A stretch of DNA of 64,000 bases from assembly GCF_020829625.1 (NCBI RefSeq), contig NZ_JAIVFX010000017.1:1-64000 (forward strand), in the 5' to 3' direction. The position numbers and the translations under genes are program-made. The notes under the pieces are model-generated. The model was given only the letters and a program-made list of their open reading frames with translations, did not search any database and was not told where the DNA came from. This DNA is from Nostoc sp. XA010 (lineage in GTDB: Bacteria > Cyanobacteriota > Cyanobacteriia > Cyanobacteriales > Nostocaceae). Shown here in pieces: positions 44,387 through 53,975 of the stretch. Each line of letters starts with the position of its first letter. The stretch's first letter is position 1.

Positions 44387-47300
44387 ATGTCTGTAAGACG
44401 CAAGTTATTCAAGGCAGTAATATTTAATTTAAAAAAACTTAGCAGCCAAATTTTATCTACAATAAAAAAGCAAATTATTTGGCTATTAAGAACTATTTTT
44501 ACCACTAATAGAAGGCGTGGTACGGGAAATGCTGGGTTTGTTTTGCCAACGGTAGCGATGGTGTCTGTAGTTGTTGTACTATTAACAACAGCAATTCTAT
44601 TTCGCTCCTTTGAACGCTCCAAAAATGCTAGTAATGTTCGAGTAAATGAGGCTGCACTCAACGCTGCAACTCCAGCAATTGACCGCGCTAGAGCTAAATT
44701 AAACAAACTATTTAAAGATGGGAGTTTACCACGAGCTACCCCAACAGATGATGCATTGTATTCTACTTTGGATGGGAAGATAAATGAATATACATTTGGA
44801 GATGAAACTCAACTTAGGCTGGCTTTAAATAATCTAGAAAAAGCAAAAAGAACTGAAGATATTGAAAAGAATAAGGAACTAAAAACTGCATGGCTATATC
44901 CTGTCGATACCGATAACAACGGCAAATTTGATAGCTACACCCTTTATGGCATTTACTTTAGAAATCCTCCTATTAACGCTGGTGTATATAAATATGGTAG
45001 AAATCCCTTAGAAGCCAGAACTCCGCCCATGACTGCTAGTAATGTAAGCGGAGATTGTGGAGATACTCTGGGCACGAGTGCCACCTTAGTAGGTAATACT
45101 GGTTGGTTTAAGGTGGGTAATAAGTTGAAAAAAGCCTTTTTTGTCTACACAGCCACTGTTCCTATTACCAGCCCACCTGCTTCTAATACTAATTATGAGG
45201 CTTACAAAGGTAATAAAAGCTTTTCTGGTTTAGAGTATCAACAAGAGCGTATCCAAATTCCTGTAGTTAACAATGCTGTTCTTTATGAAGATGATATGGG
45301 ACTTAGCCCAGGCCCTGCCTTCAGATTGAATGGACGAATTTTTACCAATAGTAATTTTCTCACTGGTTCGCCAACAAATAGTGTCCAGCTATATCAAGTT
45401 AGTAGTAGAGCATCGTGTTTCTACGATGCCGACAATGCCAAAATAGTAATTGGTGGAAACTTGGGTGCTGGTGGCTTCACAGATACAAGTGACTTAGGCA
45501 ATGTCACTAAAGTCCATTTATTTAGAAAAGGAGAAGCCACAGATCCTGTTGAAGTCGATTTTGCAAAATCAACTACTCCAGCAGCAAACGAAGCAAACTT
45601 GATCGCTTATAACAGCCTCGCTTACACGCAGCGCATCAATCGCCTTGTTAACGCCCAAATAGCTACCACAAACCCTGATCCCGCAGAAGTTACAAGCGGT
45701 ATTCAACAACAAAAGGATAAGCTTGGTTTAGCAAGCTTATCCACAGCAGAAGAACTCACACTCCGTAAACAACAGCTACAGCTTTATTTTCAAAAGCGCA
45801 CCCGCCGCGTACCTTATAGAGAAGTTCCTTCTGGAAGCACTGAATCAGTTGCATTAGGTGCATACGTCACAACTACTCCGCTTCAAGGTAGTGGTGATAC
45901 CCTACGCCCTGTAGATGTTTGGATGTATCCTACCAATCCTACGGATGGGAAAACGGGTACTGGTTACAGTAATTTGACACTAAGTATAAGCGGTAATCAA
46001 CTAATACCTGGTGCGACGGAACCCACAACACTACAAAAAACCTATGACGGAAAAGAACAATCCTTGGGTGACAGGGTTGTAATTGGTAATAATCTGCCGC
46101 AAATCTGGTGGGATAGCAATCAAAACCGATTTGTAGGGCCAGATTTTCAAGATACTCAAAATATTAGTGGTGTTAACTGGAATCTACCAGCAACACCTTC
46201 TATAACTCGCACACGCCGCTCTCGCGTAGAAATACTAGCTGATTTAGGCTCTACAGACCGAGATAAAGATTGGGAAGTAGCAGCAGCTCAAGTGCCGGCT
46301 AACATACAAGATCCTGTTGGTGGTTTACGAGTGGTAACTGGTGCTGGGATTTATTTGCCTAATACTTTCACGCCTGCAAGTACTGACTTTTCTTCAGCTG
46401 CCAGAGAAATTTGGTCTGATCTGATGCCGGTGCCTCAGTCTCCAGCACCCCTAAAAAAGACTATTAAGCCATATTGGATGTATGATTACTCTTCTGTAGA
46501 CGTAACTAATTACTCCTCGATAGAGTATAAATGGCCCGAAATTACCGATCCAACTAAGACGCCATATTTGCGGATGCGGGCTACAGCTGTTTATCACTAC
46601 AAGGCTGCTAGCTACAACAAGCAAAATCCACAACCCATAGCTTGTGTTAGTAGCTTTTACCTCCCTACTAACAGCACTACTGCTAAAAATCTATCAACAC
46701 TTCCAGCTTGGGCTTCAGATGCTAGTAGTTCAGCTACAGGTGGTCTATCCAACAACGGCATAGTTTACGGCCCTCCAACAAGGACAGAGACTAATTACCA
46801 GGCACTACTAACTTATCAATCCCAATTAAAATATCCAAAAGGAGATATAAAAGGAGATCCAAAACGTCCACTAACTCCTCCAACTACTAATCCAGATTAT
46901 TTAGCTGGACGTTCTATAGATGATGAACTACTAGCAAAGGCTTTAGCAAAAACAGCAGCAAATCGTACTCTTTCGGAACAATCTACAATTCATGCTGCAA
47001 TTTGCGCCCTACAAATTTTAGACGGCAGTATTTCTCCAGTAATCAGTACACCTCCTATTCCTCACGGTGCAATTCGAGAAACTGCCTTTTTAGATGCAAG
47101 ACAGGTTAAGGCAAATCAAACAACTGATACAAGTACTGATTACGATCTTGAAAAAAAAGACAGACAACCTTTAGAGATTCGCGCCACCGTATTAGAGATT
47201 AACTCCCTTCGCACAAGAACAATTGGTGGAGAAACTCCAGCGCAAGAATACTTACTGCCAAATAGCGGTATTATCTATGCCACTCGCGATGATGCACTGC

Positions 47301-49048
47301 CAGATTTGAGTTCAACGAAGACAGATACAGAGGCGAAAAAACTTGAAAGCCCAGTGGATTATAAGGTTGATCCAACTCGCCGTCCTAACGCTATTATGCT
47401 AGTCAAGGATGTCAGCAATGCCATTATGCCTGTCCTCAACCGCCAAATCAAAATCGGTCGCGGCACAAGTAATAACTATCGAGATGTCGAAAAAGGGTTA
47501 ATTTTAGCTACCAACTTACCTGCTTACGTTAATGGAGACTTTAATCCTCACACTCAAGAAGAGTTCACAACGGCATTGGCAGATAATTGGAGCAATTTCT
47601 ACACTCGTACCAAAGCAGAGCGCAATCCGAATTTCGCGTGTCGTCCAAGTGACACAAGGCTACCTAACTGTACAACTGGGGATGAATGGCGTCCTGCATC
47701 TGTGTTGGCAGATTCTGTTACTTTACTTTCTAATAACTTTAGATTGGGCTTCCGCGAAGAGGGAGATTATGGCTGGAGTAATAGTTATAACGCTCCATTC
47801 CCAATACCATCTGGTTTCTCACAATACAATAGCTTTGTCCCCCTAGCTCAATGGCGTAACACCACTACAGGCATACCCAAAGACCTTGTTCCAGATGTTG
47901 ATGGGAACTCAACTACAACAGGGTTTCAAGGTAGTTCCTACCTCAATAACTTTGTGACACCAATTGTGCTACAAATACCACCAGGGACGTATTTGACGGA
48001 AGTTTGTTCTGCAACTAACGTAGCAGATTGTAGTGATCCTACAAAGGCGACAACTGCATGGACAATCCAGACAGCCTGTGGAGGTGGAGGAGGTAATACG
48101 TTTTATAACGGTCAAATTGTTGGTAAAAATGGAAACCCAGACAATAGTCGATTAAAAACAGGATACATCTTTGACGATCCAGAGACGGATTATTCAGGAG
48201 GATGCTTTCCTGCAACCGCTCCTCGAAGAATTGCTTTTGTACGTGATGCGACTGGTCGGTTAGTTACTCCTCTTAGAGTCTTAGGAGTTGATACCACCAA
48301 CCCTGGCGATGTACGACAATTTCCTCTAGGATCAACAACATCCACTACAGGGACAACGCTATTGCCACCACCTAACAATGTGTTCATGCCCTGGCTGAAG
48401 CCTGTTATAGATGGTGGCGTTGTCCGTAGCTTTGAACCGGTTCTACAAATTAACCAACCCTTTGCTACTCCTCAAAGCCCAAATAACAATGATCTGATTA
48501 CCGCTGGAAGGCACAATAATTGGTTGCAAACAGCTACTGAAACTACCTTTAATTTAATTGCTGTGGCTGGAGATACCCCAGCGCGTCCTACGGAAGAGAA
48601 TGGTGGTCTACACAACTTTGTGCGCTTCATAGAAAACTGGAACCCAACTGGAGGAACAGGTGATGCCATTAAAGCTAGAATTAGTGGCTCTTTCGTCCAG
48701 ATTAAACGAAGTGCCTATGCCACAGCACCATTCAACACATCCATATCAACTCAGTCCAATAATTACCAGTATCCGATTGAAGGCAACACCAGCAGAACTC
48801 CTTTCTATCTGGCTCCTACACGGCAATGGGGTTATGATGTCGCACTGCTATCTCAGTCGCCTGACTTATTAGCCCAAAAATTGGCGACCATACCAGATGA
48901 TTTGCCAGATGAGTACTTCCGAGAAGTTGGTAGAGATGATACCTGGATAGCAAATTTGTTGTGTGCAAAAGACACGAAAGGAACCGTTGCTACCAGCGAT
49001 GATACTAATGCTCTCGATGAATCTCAACGTCCTGCTAACTGTCCATAA
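44387..49048 (+). CDS. hpsA: Hormogonium polysaccharide protein HpsA
   Basis: A 1553-residue protein that opens the hps locus. After a basic 49-residue leader it has a prepilin-like segment GNAG/FVLPTVAMVSVVVVLLTTAILF (51-72), but the usual Glu at +5 is Thr55. NEAALNAATPAIDRARAKLNKLF continues the helix. Residues 174-182 (DTDNNGKFD) match a calcium-binding DxDxNGxxD loop. The rest is a large, mostly beta, Asn/Thr-rich ectodomain with scattered Cys. In N. punctiforme HpsA is needed for polysaccharide secretion and motility; its biochemical role is not known. A MITE begins right at its stop. Confidence 0.85.
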   Translation: MSVRRKLFKAVIFNLKKLSSQILSTIKKQIIWLLRTIFTTNRRRGTGNAGFVLPTVAMVSVVVVLLTTAILFRSFERSKNASNVRVNEAALNAATPAIDRARAKLNKLFKDGSLPRATPTDDALYSTLDGKINEYTFGDETQLRLALNNLEKAKRTEDIEKNKELKTAWLYPVDTDNNGKFDSYTLYGIYFRNPPINAGVYKYGRNPLEARTPPMTASNVSGDCGDTLGTSATLVGNTGWFKVGNKLKKAFFVYTATVPITSPPASNTNYEAYKGNKSFSGLEYQQERIQIPVVNNAVLYEDDMGLSPGPAFRLNGRIFTNSNFLTGSPTNSVQLYQVSSRASCFYDADNAKIVIGGNLGAGGFTDTSDLGNVTKVHLFRKGEATDPVEVDFAKSTTPAANEANLIAYNSLAYTQRINRLVNAQIATTNPDPAEVTSGIQQQKDKLGLASLSTAEELTLRKQQLQLYFQKRTRRVPYREVPSGSTESVALGAYVTTTPLQGSGDTLRPVDVWMYPTNPTDGKTGTGYSNLTLSISGNQLIPGATEPTTLQKTYDGKEQSLGDRVVIGNNLPQIWWDSNQNRFVGPDFQDTQNISGVNWNLPATPSITRTRRSRVEILADLGSTDRDKDWEVAAAQVPANIQDPVGGLRVVTGAGIYLPNTFTPASTDFSSAAREIWSDLMPVPQSPAPLKKTIKPYWMYDYSSVDVTNYSSIEYKWPEITDPTKTPYLRMRATAVYHYKAASYNKQNPQPIACVSSFYLPTNSTTAKNLSTLPAWASDASSSATGGLSNNGIVYGPPTRTETNYQALLTYQSQLKYPKGDIKGDPKRPLTPPTTNPDYLAGRSIDDELLAKALAKTAANRTLSEQSTIHAAICALQILDGSISPVISTPPIPHGAIRETAFLDARQVKANQTTDTSTDYDLEKKDRQPLEIRATVLEINSLRTRTIGGETPAQEYLLPNSGIIYATRDDALPDLSSTKTDTEAKKLESPVDYKVDPTRRPNAIMLVKDVSNAIMPVLNRQIKIGRGTSNNYRDVEKGLILATNLPAYVNGDFNPHTQEEFTTALADNWSNFYTRTKAERNPNFACRPSDTRLPNCTTGDEWRPASVLADSVTLLSNNFRLGFREEGDYGWSNSYNAPFPIPSGFSQYNSFVPLAQWRNTTTGIPKDLVPDVDGNSTTTGFQGSSYLNNFVTPIVLQIPPGTYLTEVCSATNVADCSDPTKATTAWTIQTACGGGGGNTFYNGQIVGKNGNPDNSRLKTGYIFDDPETDYSGGCFPATAPRRIAFVRDATGRLVTPLRVLGVDTTNPGDVRQFPLGSTTSTTGTTLLPPPNNVFMPWLKPVIDGGVVRSFEPVLQINQPFATPQSPNNNDLITAGRHNNWLQTATETTFNLIAVAGDTPARPTEENGGLHNFVRFIENWNPTGGTGDAIKARISGSFVQIKRSAYATAPFNTSISTQSNNYQYPIEGNTSRTPFYLAPTRQWGYDVALLSQSPDLLAQKLATIPDDLPDEYFREVGRDDTWIANLLCAKDTKGTVATSDDTNALDESQRPANCP

Positions 49049-49183
49049 TAGACCTCTTGCAAAAATTCTTGAATCACCCCTCCCCAACCCTCCCCTTGTG
49101 AAGGGGAGGGCGCAAGATTTCAAGTTTCCCCCCTTTATAAGGGGGGATTAAGGGGGGTCTATTCGACTTATGCAAGAGGTCTA
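49049..49183. mobile_element. MITE between hpsA and hpsB
   Basis: A 135-bp element with perfect 13-bp terminal repeats TAGACCTCTTGCA (49049-49061) and TGCAAGAGGTCTA (49171-49183). A TA target duplication would fit an IS630/Tc1-like origin. It starts one base after the hpsA TAA. Inside are the palindromes CCCTCCCCTT...AAGGGGAGGG and CCCCCCTTTATAAGGGGGG, also found at 28805-28905. RNA from it would fold strongly and could hinder read-through to hpsB. Confidence 0.82.
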
Positions 49184-49211
49184 ATAAAATTTCAGAAGTT
49201 GGTGATTAGAA

Positions 49212-49964
49212 ATGATTAAGCACAAACAACAACAAAGCCAGCCTTCTGGTGAGTCTGGCTTCACGATTATTGAGTCGTTAGTAGCACTACTTGTAGTTGC
49301 TATTTTACTAACAGCGATCGCACCTGTAATAGTTCTGGCAACAGCAACGCGAGTTCAGTCTCGACGGGTGGAACTGGCAACCCAAGCGGCAAAAACATTC
49401 ATTGATGGCATCAGAACTGGAGCTATTACAGCGCCAAGTACAGTCATTGACGGAACACTTGCTCCTCCTGGTTCAGGTGCTGCGGCCAGACGCCTTTCAA
49501 ATGTAGCAGCTATACCAGCTACACCAACTACACCACTTATACCAGGCGTAACAGGTAGACCACAAGACTATTTAATTAACACTACAAATATGCCTGCTCC
49601 TACATCAGCAACCGATCTAACTAGTCTGTATTGCGTTAACAAAAATGGTCAGCTAAATCCGCCCGGTTGTAGTAGTACTAGTACGGATAATTCATTTTAC
49701 ATTCAGGGTGGTAAAATTACTGGGACAGCAGATAGCTATCGTCTGGGAATTAGGGTTTATCGAGCAGATGTTACAAGTGCTGACTTTCCCTTAACAGCCA
49801 GCACTGTTAATGGTCCTAAAAACACACAAACACCTTTTACTGGCGGATTAGGTAGCCGCAAAGCACCATTAATTGAAATGACAACCGACATTGGCAACAG
49901 TACCACTACATTTCAGGCTTTATGTCAACGGCTGGGTACTGCGACAAATCAAACTTGCCAATAA
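49212..49964 (+). CDS. hpsB: Pseudopilin HpsB
   Basis: A 250-residue type II secretion/type IV pilin-like protein. The prepilin site is ESG/FTIIE (Gly16, Phe17, Glu21), followed by a 22-residue hydrophobic helix (LVALLVVAILLTAIAPVIVLA). The globular part is Ser/Thr/Pro-rich, with Cys residues (YCVNK, PPGC, LCQR, TCQ) that may form disulfides. It should be cut by prepilin peptidase and built into a pseudopilus with HpsC, HpsD and HpsH. It follows hpsA after the MITE and precedes hpsC by 66 bases. Confidence 0.82.
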   Translation: MIKHKQQQSQPSGESGFTIIESLVALLVVAILLTAIAPVIVLATATRVQSRRVELATQAAKTFIDGIRTGAITAPSTVIDGTLAPPGSGAAARRLSNVAAIPATPTTPLIPGVTGRPQDYLINTTNMPAPTSATDLTSLYCVNKNGQLNPPGCSSTSTDNSFYIQGGKITGTADSYRLGIRVYRADVTSADFPLTASTVNGPKNTQTPFTGGLGSRKAPLIEMTTDIGNSTTTFQALCQRLGTATNQTCQ

Positions 49965-50030
49965 AAAACTAGACAATTTTAGATTATGCGATGCTCACTG
50001 TGCATTTATCACTAAAGAGAATATCACAAT

Positions 50031-51041
50031 ATGGTGAGGACACTAAAATTTTTACTCAAAAGCCAGCTGAAAGGCTCTAGGTTAGTTCAGCAAGTTGGCG
50101 GTTTTACCCTAATTGAATTGTTGGTAGGCATGATTATAGCCTTCGTAATCATCACGCCGTTGCTAGGATTCATGGTTAATATTCTCGACACCGATCGAAA
50201 GGAACAAGCCAAGGCAAATTCTGAGCAAGAAATTCAAGCTGCACTAGATTACATTGCCCGTGATTTACAACAGGCAATCTATATTTATGATGCTACTGGA
50301 ATCGAAGCTATTAAAGCTCAATTGCCTAGCTCTACTGCGATAGATAGAGTTCCTGTGCTTGTCTTTTGGAAACGAGAATTAGTTAGTCAAGCAATTACAA
50401 TTACAGGTACAGGTACAGACGCTCAAAAAGATGATACTTTTGTTTACTCGTTAGTTGCCTACTATTTAATTAAAGACGCTACTACTAGTACTACTTGGTC
50501 TAACGCTGCTCGTATCGCCCGATGGCAAATTAGCGATGGTGTACCAGCTAGTACTGGTGTTGATTGTACTGGTTATACTGGCAAATATATTAGTGGTAAT
50601 TGTCCTAGTCCAGGTTTTGCTTTATTTAAGCTTGATGGAATAGGCACAATAACAGAAAAGATGAATGCTTGGACAAAAGCTACAGCAAATTATACTGCCG
50701 ATACCATAGCACTTGTTGACTTTATTGATCAAACCAAAACTGATGACGCTTCAAATCCCGCACCACAACGAGTAGAATGTTCTACTGACCCTACTATCAA
50801 CGCACAGTTAACAGTATCACCAGACACAGCTACTTTCAATACTCGTAATACGGCTAAAATGACTGGTTTTTATGGCTGTGTTGATCGAGTTAACACAACA
50901 GCACAAGTATTTATACGAGGCAATGCACTTGCTCGTATGGAAAACGACTCAAATAGAATAAAATACGCTGATAGCAAAAAAACTTATTTTCCGACTGCAA
51001 GCATACGAGTACAGGGGCGCGGATACTTGTTTACTAAATAA
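50031..51041 (+). CDS. hpsC: Pseudopilin HpsC
   Basis: A 336-residue pseudopilin. The processing site is QVGG/FTLIE (Gly24, Phe25, Glu29) with hydrophobic helix LLVGMIIAFVIITPLLGFMVNIL. The ectodomain starts with a long helix (EQEIQAALDYIARDLQQAIY), as in GspJ/GspK-like minor pilins. Cys pairs occur in DCTGYTGKYISGNC and ECSTDP...GCVD. It is 38 bases upstream of hpsD and most probably co-transcribed. Confidence 0.82.
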   Translation: MVRTLKFLLKSQLKGSRLVQQVGGFTLIELLVGMIIAFVIITPLLGFMVNILDTDRKEQAKANSEQEIQAALDYIARDLQQAIYIYDATGIEAIKAQLPSSTAIDRVPVLVFWKRELVSQAITITGTGTDAQKDDTFVYSLVAYYLIKDATTSTTWSNAARIARWQISDGVPASTGVDCTGYTGKYISGNCPSPGFALFKLDGIGTITEKMNAWTKATANYTADTIALVDFIDQTKTDDASNPAPQRVECSTDPTINAQLTVSPDTATFNTRNTAKMTGFYGCVDRVNTTAQVFIRGNALARMENDSNRIKYADSKKTYFPTASIRVQGRGYLFTK

Positions 51042-51079
51042 GTGCTGAAAATTCAAGGATTAATTAATGGCAGCTAATT

Positions 51080-51805
51080 ATGGGAAAGTTAAGTTTGAGA
51101 TTATTGCAACTAATCCACAGAAATGCAAAAAGCAAGCAGCCATGTTTAGTTAACAACCTGCACTACGCCTCTAGATACACCCAACAGGATGCTGGTTTTA
51201 GCTTGCTAGAATTAATCGCAGTGATGGTGATAATAGGAATTCTATCTGCGATCGCAGCTCCTGGTTGGGCTGCCTTTGTAAATCGGCAACGGGTAAATAA
51301 GGCTAACGACGCTGTTTTAGCTGCATTACAAGAAGCACAGCGCGAAGCTAAAAACAAAAAACTTAGCTACAGTGTCAGCTTTCGGAAAAATAGCACAACC
51401 CAAGAGGTTGCTATTTATTCTACCAAAAAGAGTGATGGTAGCAATTTGCCTTTTGCTGAAATCAGCACATGGAAACCTTTAGGGGCAGATGTGGGAGCCA
51501 ATTCTGATAGATTTTTGCTGGGTGCAAATCTTAGTGGCGAAAACACTGCCAATACTGTTGTTCCTCTTGTATCCTACACTTTAAGTGCATCAACAAAAAT
51601 TACCTTTGACTATATGGGGACTTTACCAACTGCAAACTTTGGAACACCTATAGCCCCTTCGACAGAACCACCTGGGTTAAAAATAGTGGTAGCTGTACCA
51701 AGCTCTACAAATTCTACATTGGCTAGTAGTGTAAAGCGATGCGTCATTGTGAAAACTCTCTTAGGATCAATGATCACAGCAAAAGACTCCCCCAGCTGCG
51801 ACTAA
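51080..51805 (+). CDS. hpsD: Pseudopilin HpsD
   Basis: A 241-residue GspH/FimT-like pseudopilin. The leader is unusually long (39 residues) before DAG/FSLLE (Phe40, Glu44), followed by LIAVMVIIGILSAIAAPGWAAF. The GspH-like domain includes DAVLAALQEAQREAKNKKLSYSVSF and a closing CVIVKTLLGSM strand that HpsH shares. A shorter start inside the leader would also be possible, but no Met lies there. A terminator-like hairpin follows at 51855. Confidence 0.8.
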   Translation: MGKLSLRLLQLIHRNAKSKQPCLVNNLHYASRYTQQDAGFSLLELIAVMVIIGILSAIAAPGWAAFVNRQRVNKANDAVLAALQEAQREAKNKKLSYSVSFRKNSTTQEVAIYSTKKSDGSNLPFAEISTWKPLGADVGANSDRFLLGANLSGENTANTVVPLVSYTLSASTKITFDYMGTLPTANFGTPIAPSTEPPGLKIVVAVPSSTNSTLASSVKRCVIVKTLLGSMITAKDSPSCD

Positions 51806-51854
51806 GTAGTTTTTATAGTAATTTTTTATAAAAATACGTAATAATACTGGATAT

Positions 51855-51899
51855 AAAACTGCACATTGATAGCAAAATTGAAACATCATGTGCAGTTTT
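51855..51899 (+). terminator. Hairpin after hpsD
   Basis: Perfect 11-bp arms AAAACTGCACA (51855-51865) and TGTGCAGTTTT (51889-51899), ending in a T-rich stretch. It would close an hpsABCD unit, or lower expression of the glycosyltransferases after it. Confidence 0.65.
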
Positions 51900-51999
51900 A
51901 GTGTTTGATAGATATATTTAATAGTTAGCAACAAATTAGCTATTGGCTGAACATATAAAAAGCGTTCTAATCAAAATATCAAAATGTAACTTTTGTCAA

Positions 52000-52959
52000 A
52001 TGACTGAAAACCTTGACTTTACTGTAGCTATCCCAACTTATAACGGTGAAAGTCGTTTGCCTGAACTACTGGAGCGCCTTCAAAACCAACTTCACACCGA
52101 AAATTTCTCTTGGGAAATTATAGTTGTAGACAACAACAGCACTGATAACACAGCTAAAATTGTTCAAGCCTATCAAGAAAATTGGCGGTGTCCTTACCCT
52201 TTAAAATATTGCTTTGAAGCGCAACAGGGGGCAGCTTATGCCCGAAAAATGGCAGTTGCAGAAGCTAAAGGTAAATTCATAGGTTTTCTAGATGATGACA
52301 ACTACCCAGTATCAAATTGGGTATCCGCAGCTTATACTTTTGGTGAAAAGTATCCTATGGCGGGAGCTTATGGCAGCCAAATTCACCCTGACTGGGAAGT
52401 AGAACCACCAGAAAACTTTCAGCGAATTGCTCCATTCTTGGCAATTACAGAGCGAGGTAATTTACCGCTATTATATGAAGCAGCCAAAAAATTGCTACCA
52501 CCCTCAGCCGGACTTGTTGTCCGTAGACAAGCGTGGTTAGAAAGCGTACCAGAAAAGCCTATTTTAACTGGTAGAGTTAAAGGCAATATGCTTACCAGTG
52601 AAGACTTAGAAATGTTGTCTTACATCCAAAAATCAGGATGGGAAATTTGGTATAACCCAGAAATGGAAATTTCTCATAAAATACCAAACTCTCGCTTACA
52701 AAAAGATTATTTAATTCCATTTTTTCGGGGTATTGGACTTAGCCGTTATGTAACTAGAATGGTAAATATAAACCATATTTATAGACCAGTTGCTCTTGTA
52801 ACTTATATGATAAATGACCTGCGTAAAATAATTTTACACTTACTCAAATATCGATTTAAGCTAAAGCACGATTTGGTAGTTGCTTGCGAAATGGAACTTT
52901 TTTTAAGTAGTTTTATTAGCCCTTTTTATCTTTGGAAAAATGGATATTTAAAAAAATAA
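52000..52959 (+). CDS. hpsE: Glycosyltransferase family 2, HpsE
   Basis: About 319 residues of a GT2 (GT-A) enzyme. TVAIPTYNGESRLPELL begins the fold, VDNNSTDNT is the nucleotide region and FLDDDNYP supplies the DxD-type metal site. A C-terminal hydrophobic stretch (YRPVALVTYMINDL) could touch the membrane. I chose ATG 52000 (MTENLDFTVAIP), which mirrors the start of the next gene, over an in-frame ATG at 51943. It adds a sugar in hormogonium polysaccharide synthesis; the sugar is unknown. hpsF is a close paralogue. Confidence 0.8.
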   Translation: MTENLDFTVAIPTYNGESRLPELLERLQNQLHTENFSWEIIVVDNNSTDNTAKIVQAYQENWRCPYPLKYCFEAQQGAAYARKMAVAEAKGKFIGFLDDDNYPVSNWVSAAYTFGEKYPMAGAYGSQIHPDWEVEPPENFQRIAPFLAITERGNLPLLYEAAKKLLPPSAGLVVRRQAWLESVPEKPILTGRVKGNMLTSEDLEMLSYIQKSGWEIWYNPEMEISHKIPNSRLQKDYLIPFFRGIGLSRYVTRMVNINHIYRPVALVTYMINDLRKIILHLLKYRFKLKHDLVVACEMELFLSSFISPFYLWKNGYLKK

Positions 52960-52980
52960 ATTATCAAAAAATCAAGTATT

Positions 52981-53973
52981 ATGACTGAATTAACAGTTGA
53001 AAGTTTAGACATTAGCGTAGCCATTCCTGCATATAATGGAGCAACTCGCTTACCTAAAATTTTAGATAAACTCTTAAGCCAGACAGGAGTAGAACAACTT
53101 AGCTGGGAAATTATTATTGTAGATAACAATAGTTCTGATAACACATCTGAAATCATTCAGAATTACCAAAAAATATATGATGGAAACTGTCATTTAAGAT
53201 ATTTTTTAGAAACCGAGCAGGGAGCAGCTTTTGCCCGATTGCGGGCAGTACGTGAAGCCAGAGGACAGCTAATCGCATTTTTAGATGATGATAACTTACC
53301 TGCACCTGATTGGTTATCAGAAGCATATAGCTTTGGATTGGAGCATCCTCAAGCAGGTGCTTGGAGTGGACAAATTCATGGTGATTTTGAAGTCAAGCCG
53401 CCAGAAAATTTTGAAAGAATTCAAGCTTTTTTAGCTATCAGAGAACATGGCTCAAATCCACATTTATTTGATGCAGACAGTTTAAGGCTTCCTCCTGGTG
53501 CAGCGCTTGTTGTCAGAAAAAAAGCATGGCTTGAAAATGTACCAAAACGACCTAATTTAAGTGGTAAGTTACCTGGTATTTTGGTACAGGGTGATGACTA
53601 TGAACCATTACTTTATATACATTATGCAGGCTGGCAAATTTGGTATAACCCTACCATGCATACTTATCATCAAATACCACATTGGCGACTTGAGCAAGAT
53701 TACCTCTTAACTTTGGCACGCGGCTGTGGATTGTGTATTTTCCAGCTACGCTTGATAAATACTAAAAAGTGGCAAAAACCGATAGTCTTTGTTAAAACTG
53801 TTTTAGGGAATTTACGCCGAGTATTACACCATCTCATTAAGTATAGAGGGCAATTTAAAAATAATCTAATTCCAACTTTTGAAATGGAGTTTTATTTGGC
53901 TAGCATGATGAGTCCTTTTTACTACTTTCAATGTAATTTAGGCAAAGTATTAAAAAATAAAATAGCCCTATAG
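52981..53973 (+). CDS. hpsF: Glycosyltransferase family 2, HpsF
   Basis: A 330-residue GT2 protein, clearly a tandem duplicate of hpsE: SVAIPAYNGATRLPKIL, VDNNSSDNT, EQGAAFARLRAVREARG and FLDDDNLPAPDWL all match. The overall length is nearly the same. It starts 21 bases after hpsE and ends two bases before hpsG. The metal-binding DDD is intact, so both copies are probably active, perhaps on different acceptors. Confidence 0.78.
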   Translation: MTELTVESLDISVAIPAYNGATRLPKILDKLLSQTGVEQLSWEIIIVDNNSSDNTSEIIQNYQKIYDGNCHLRYFLETEQGAAFARLRAVREARGQLIAFLDDDNLPAPDWLSEAYSFGLEHPQAGAWSGQIHGDFEVKPPENFERIQAFLAIREHGSNPHLFDADSLRLPPGAALVVRKKAWLENVPKRPNLSGKLPGILVQGDDYEPLLYIHYAGWQIWYNPTMHTYHQIPHWRLEQDYLLTLARGCGLCIFQLRLINTKKWQKPIVFVKTVLGNLRRVLHHLIKYRGQFKNNLIPTFEMEFYLASMMSPFYYFQCNLGKVLKNKIAL

Positions 53974-53975
53974 CA

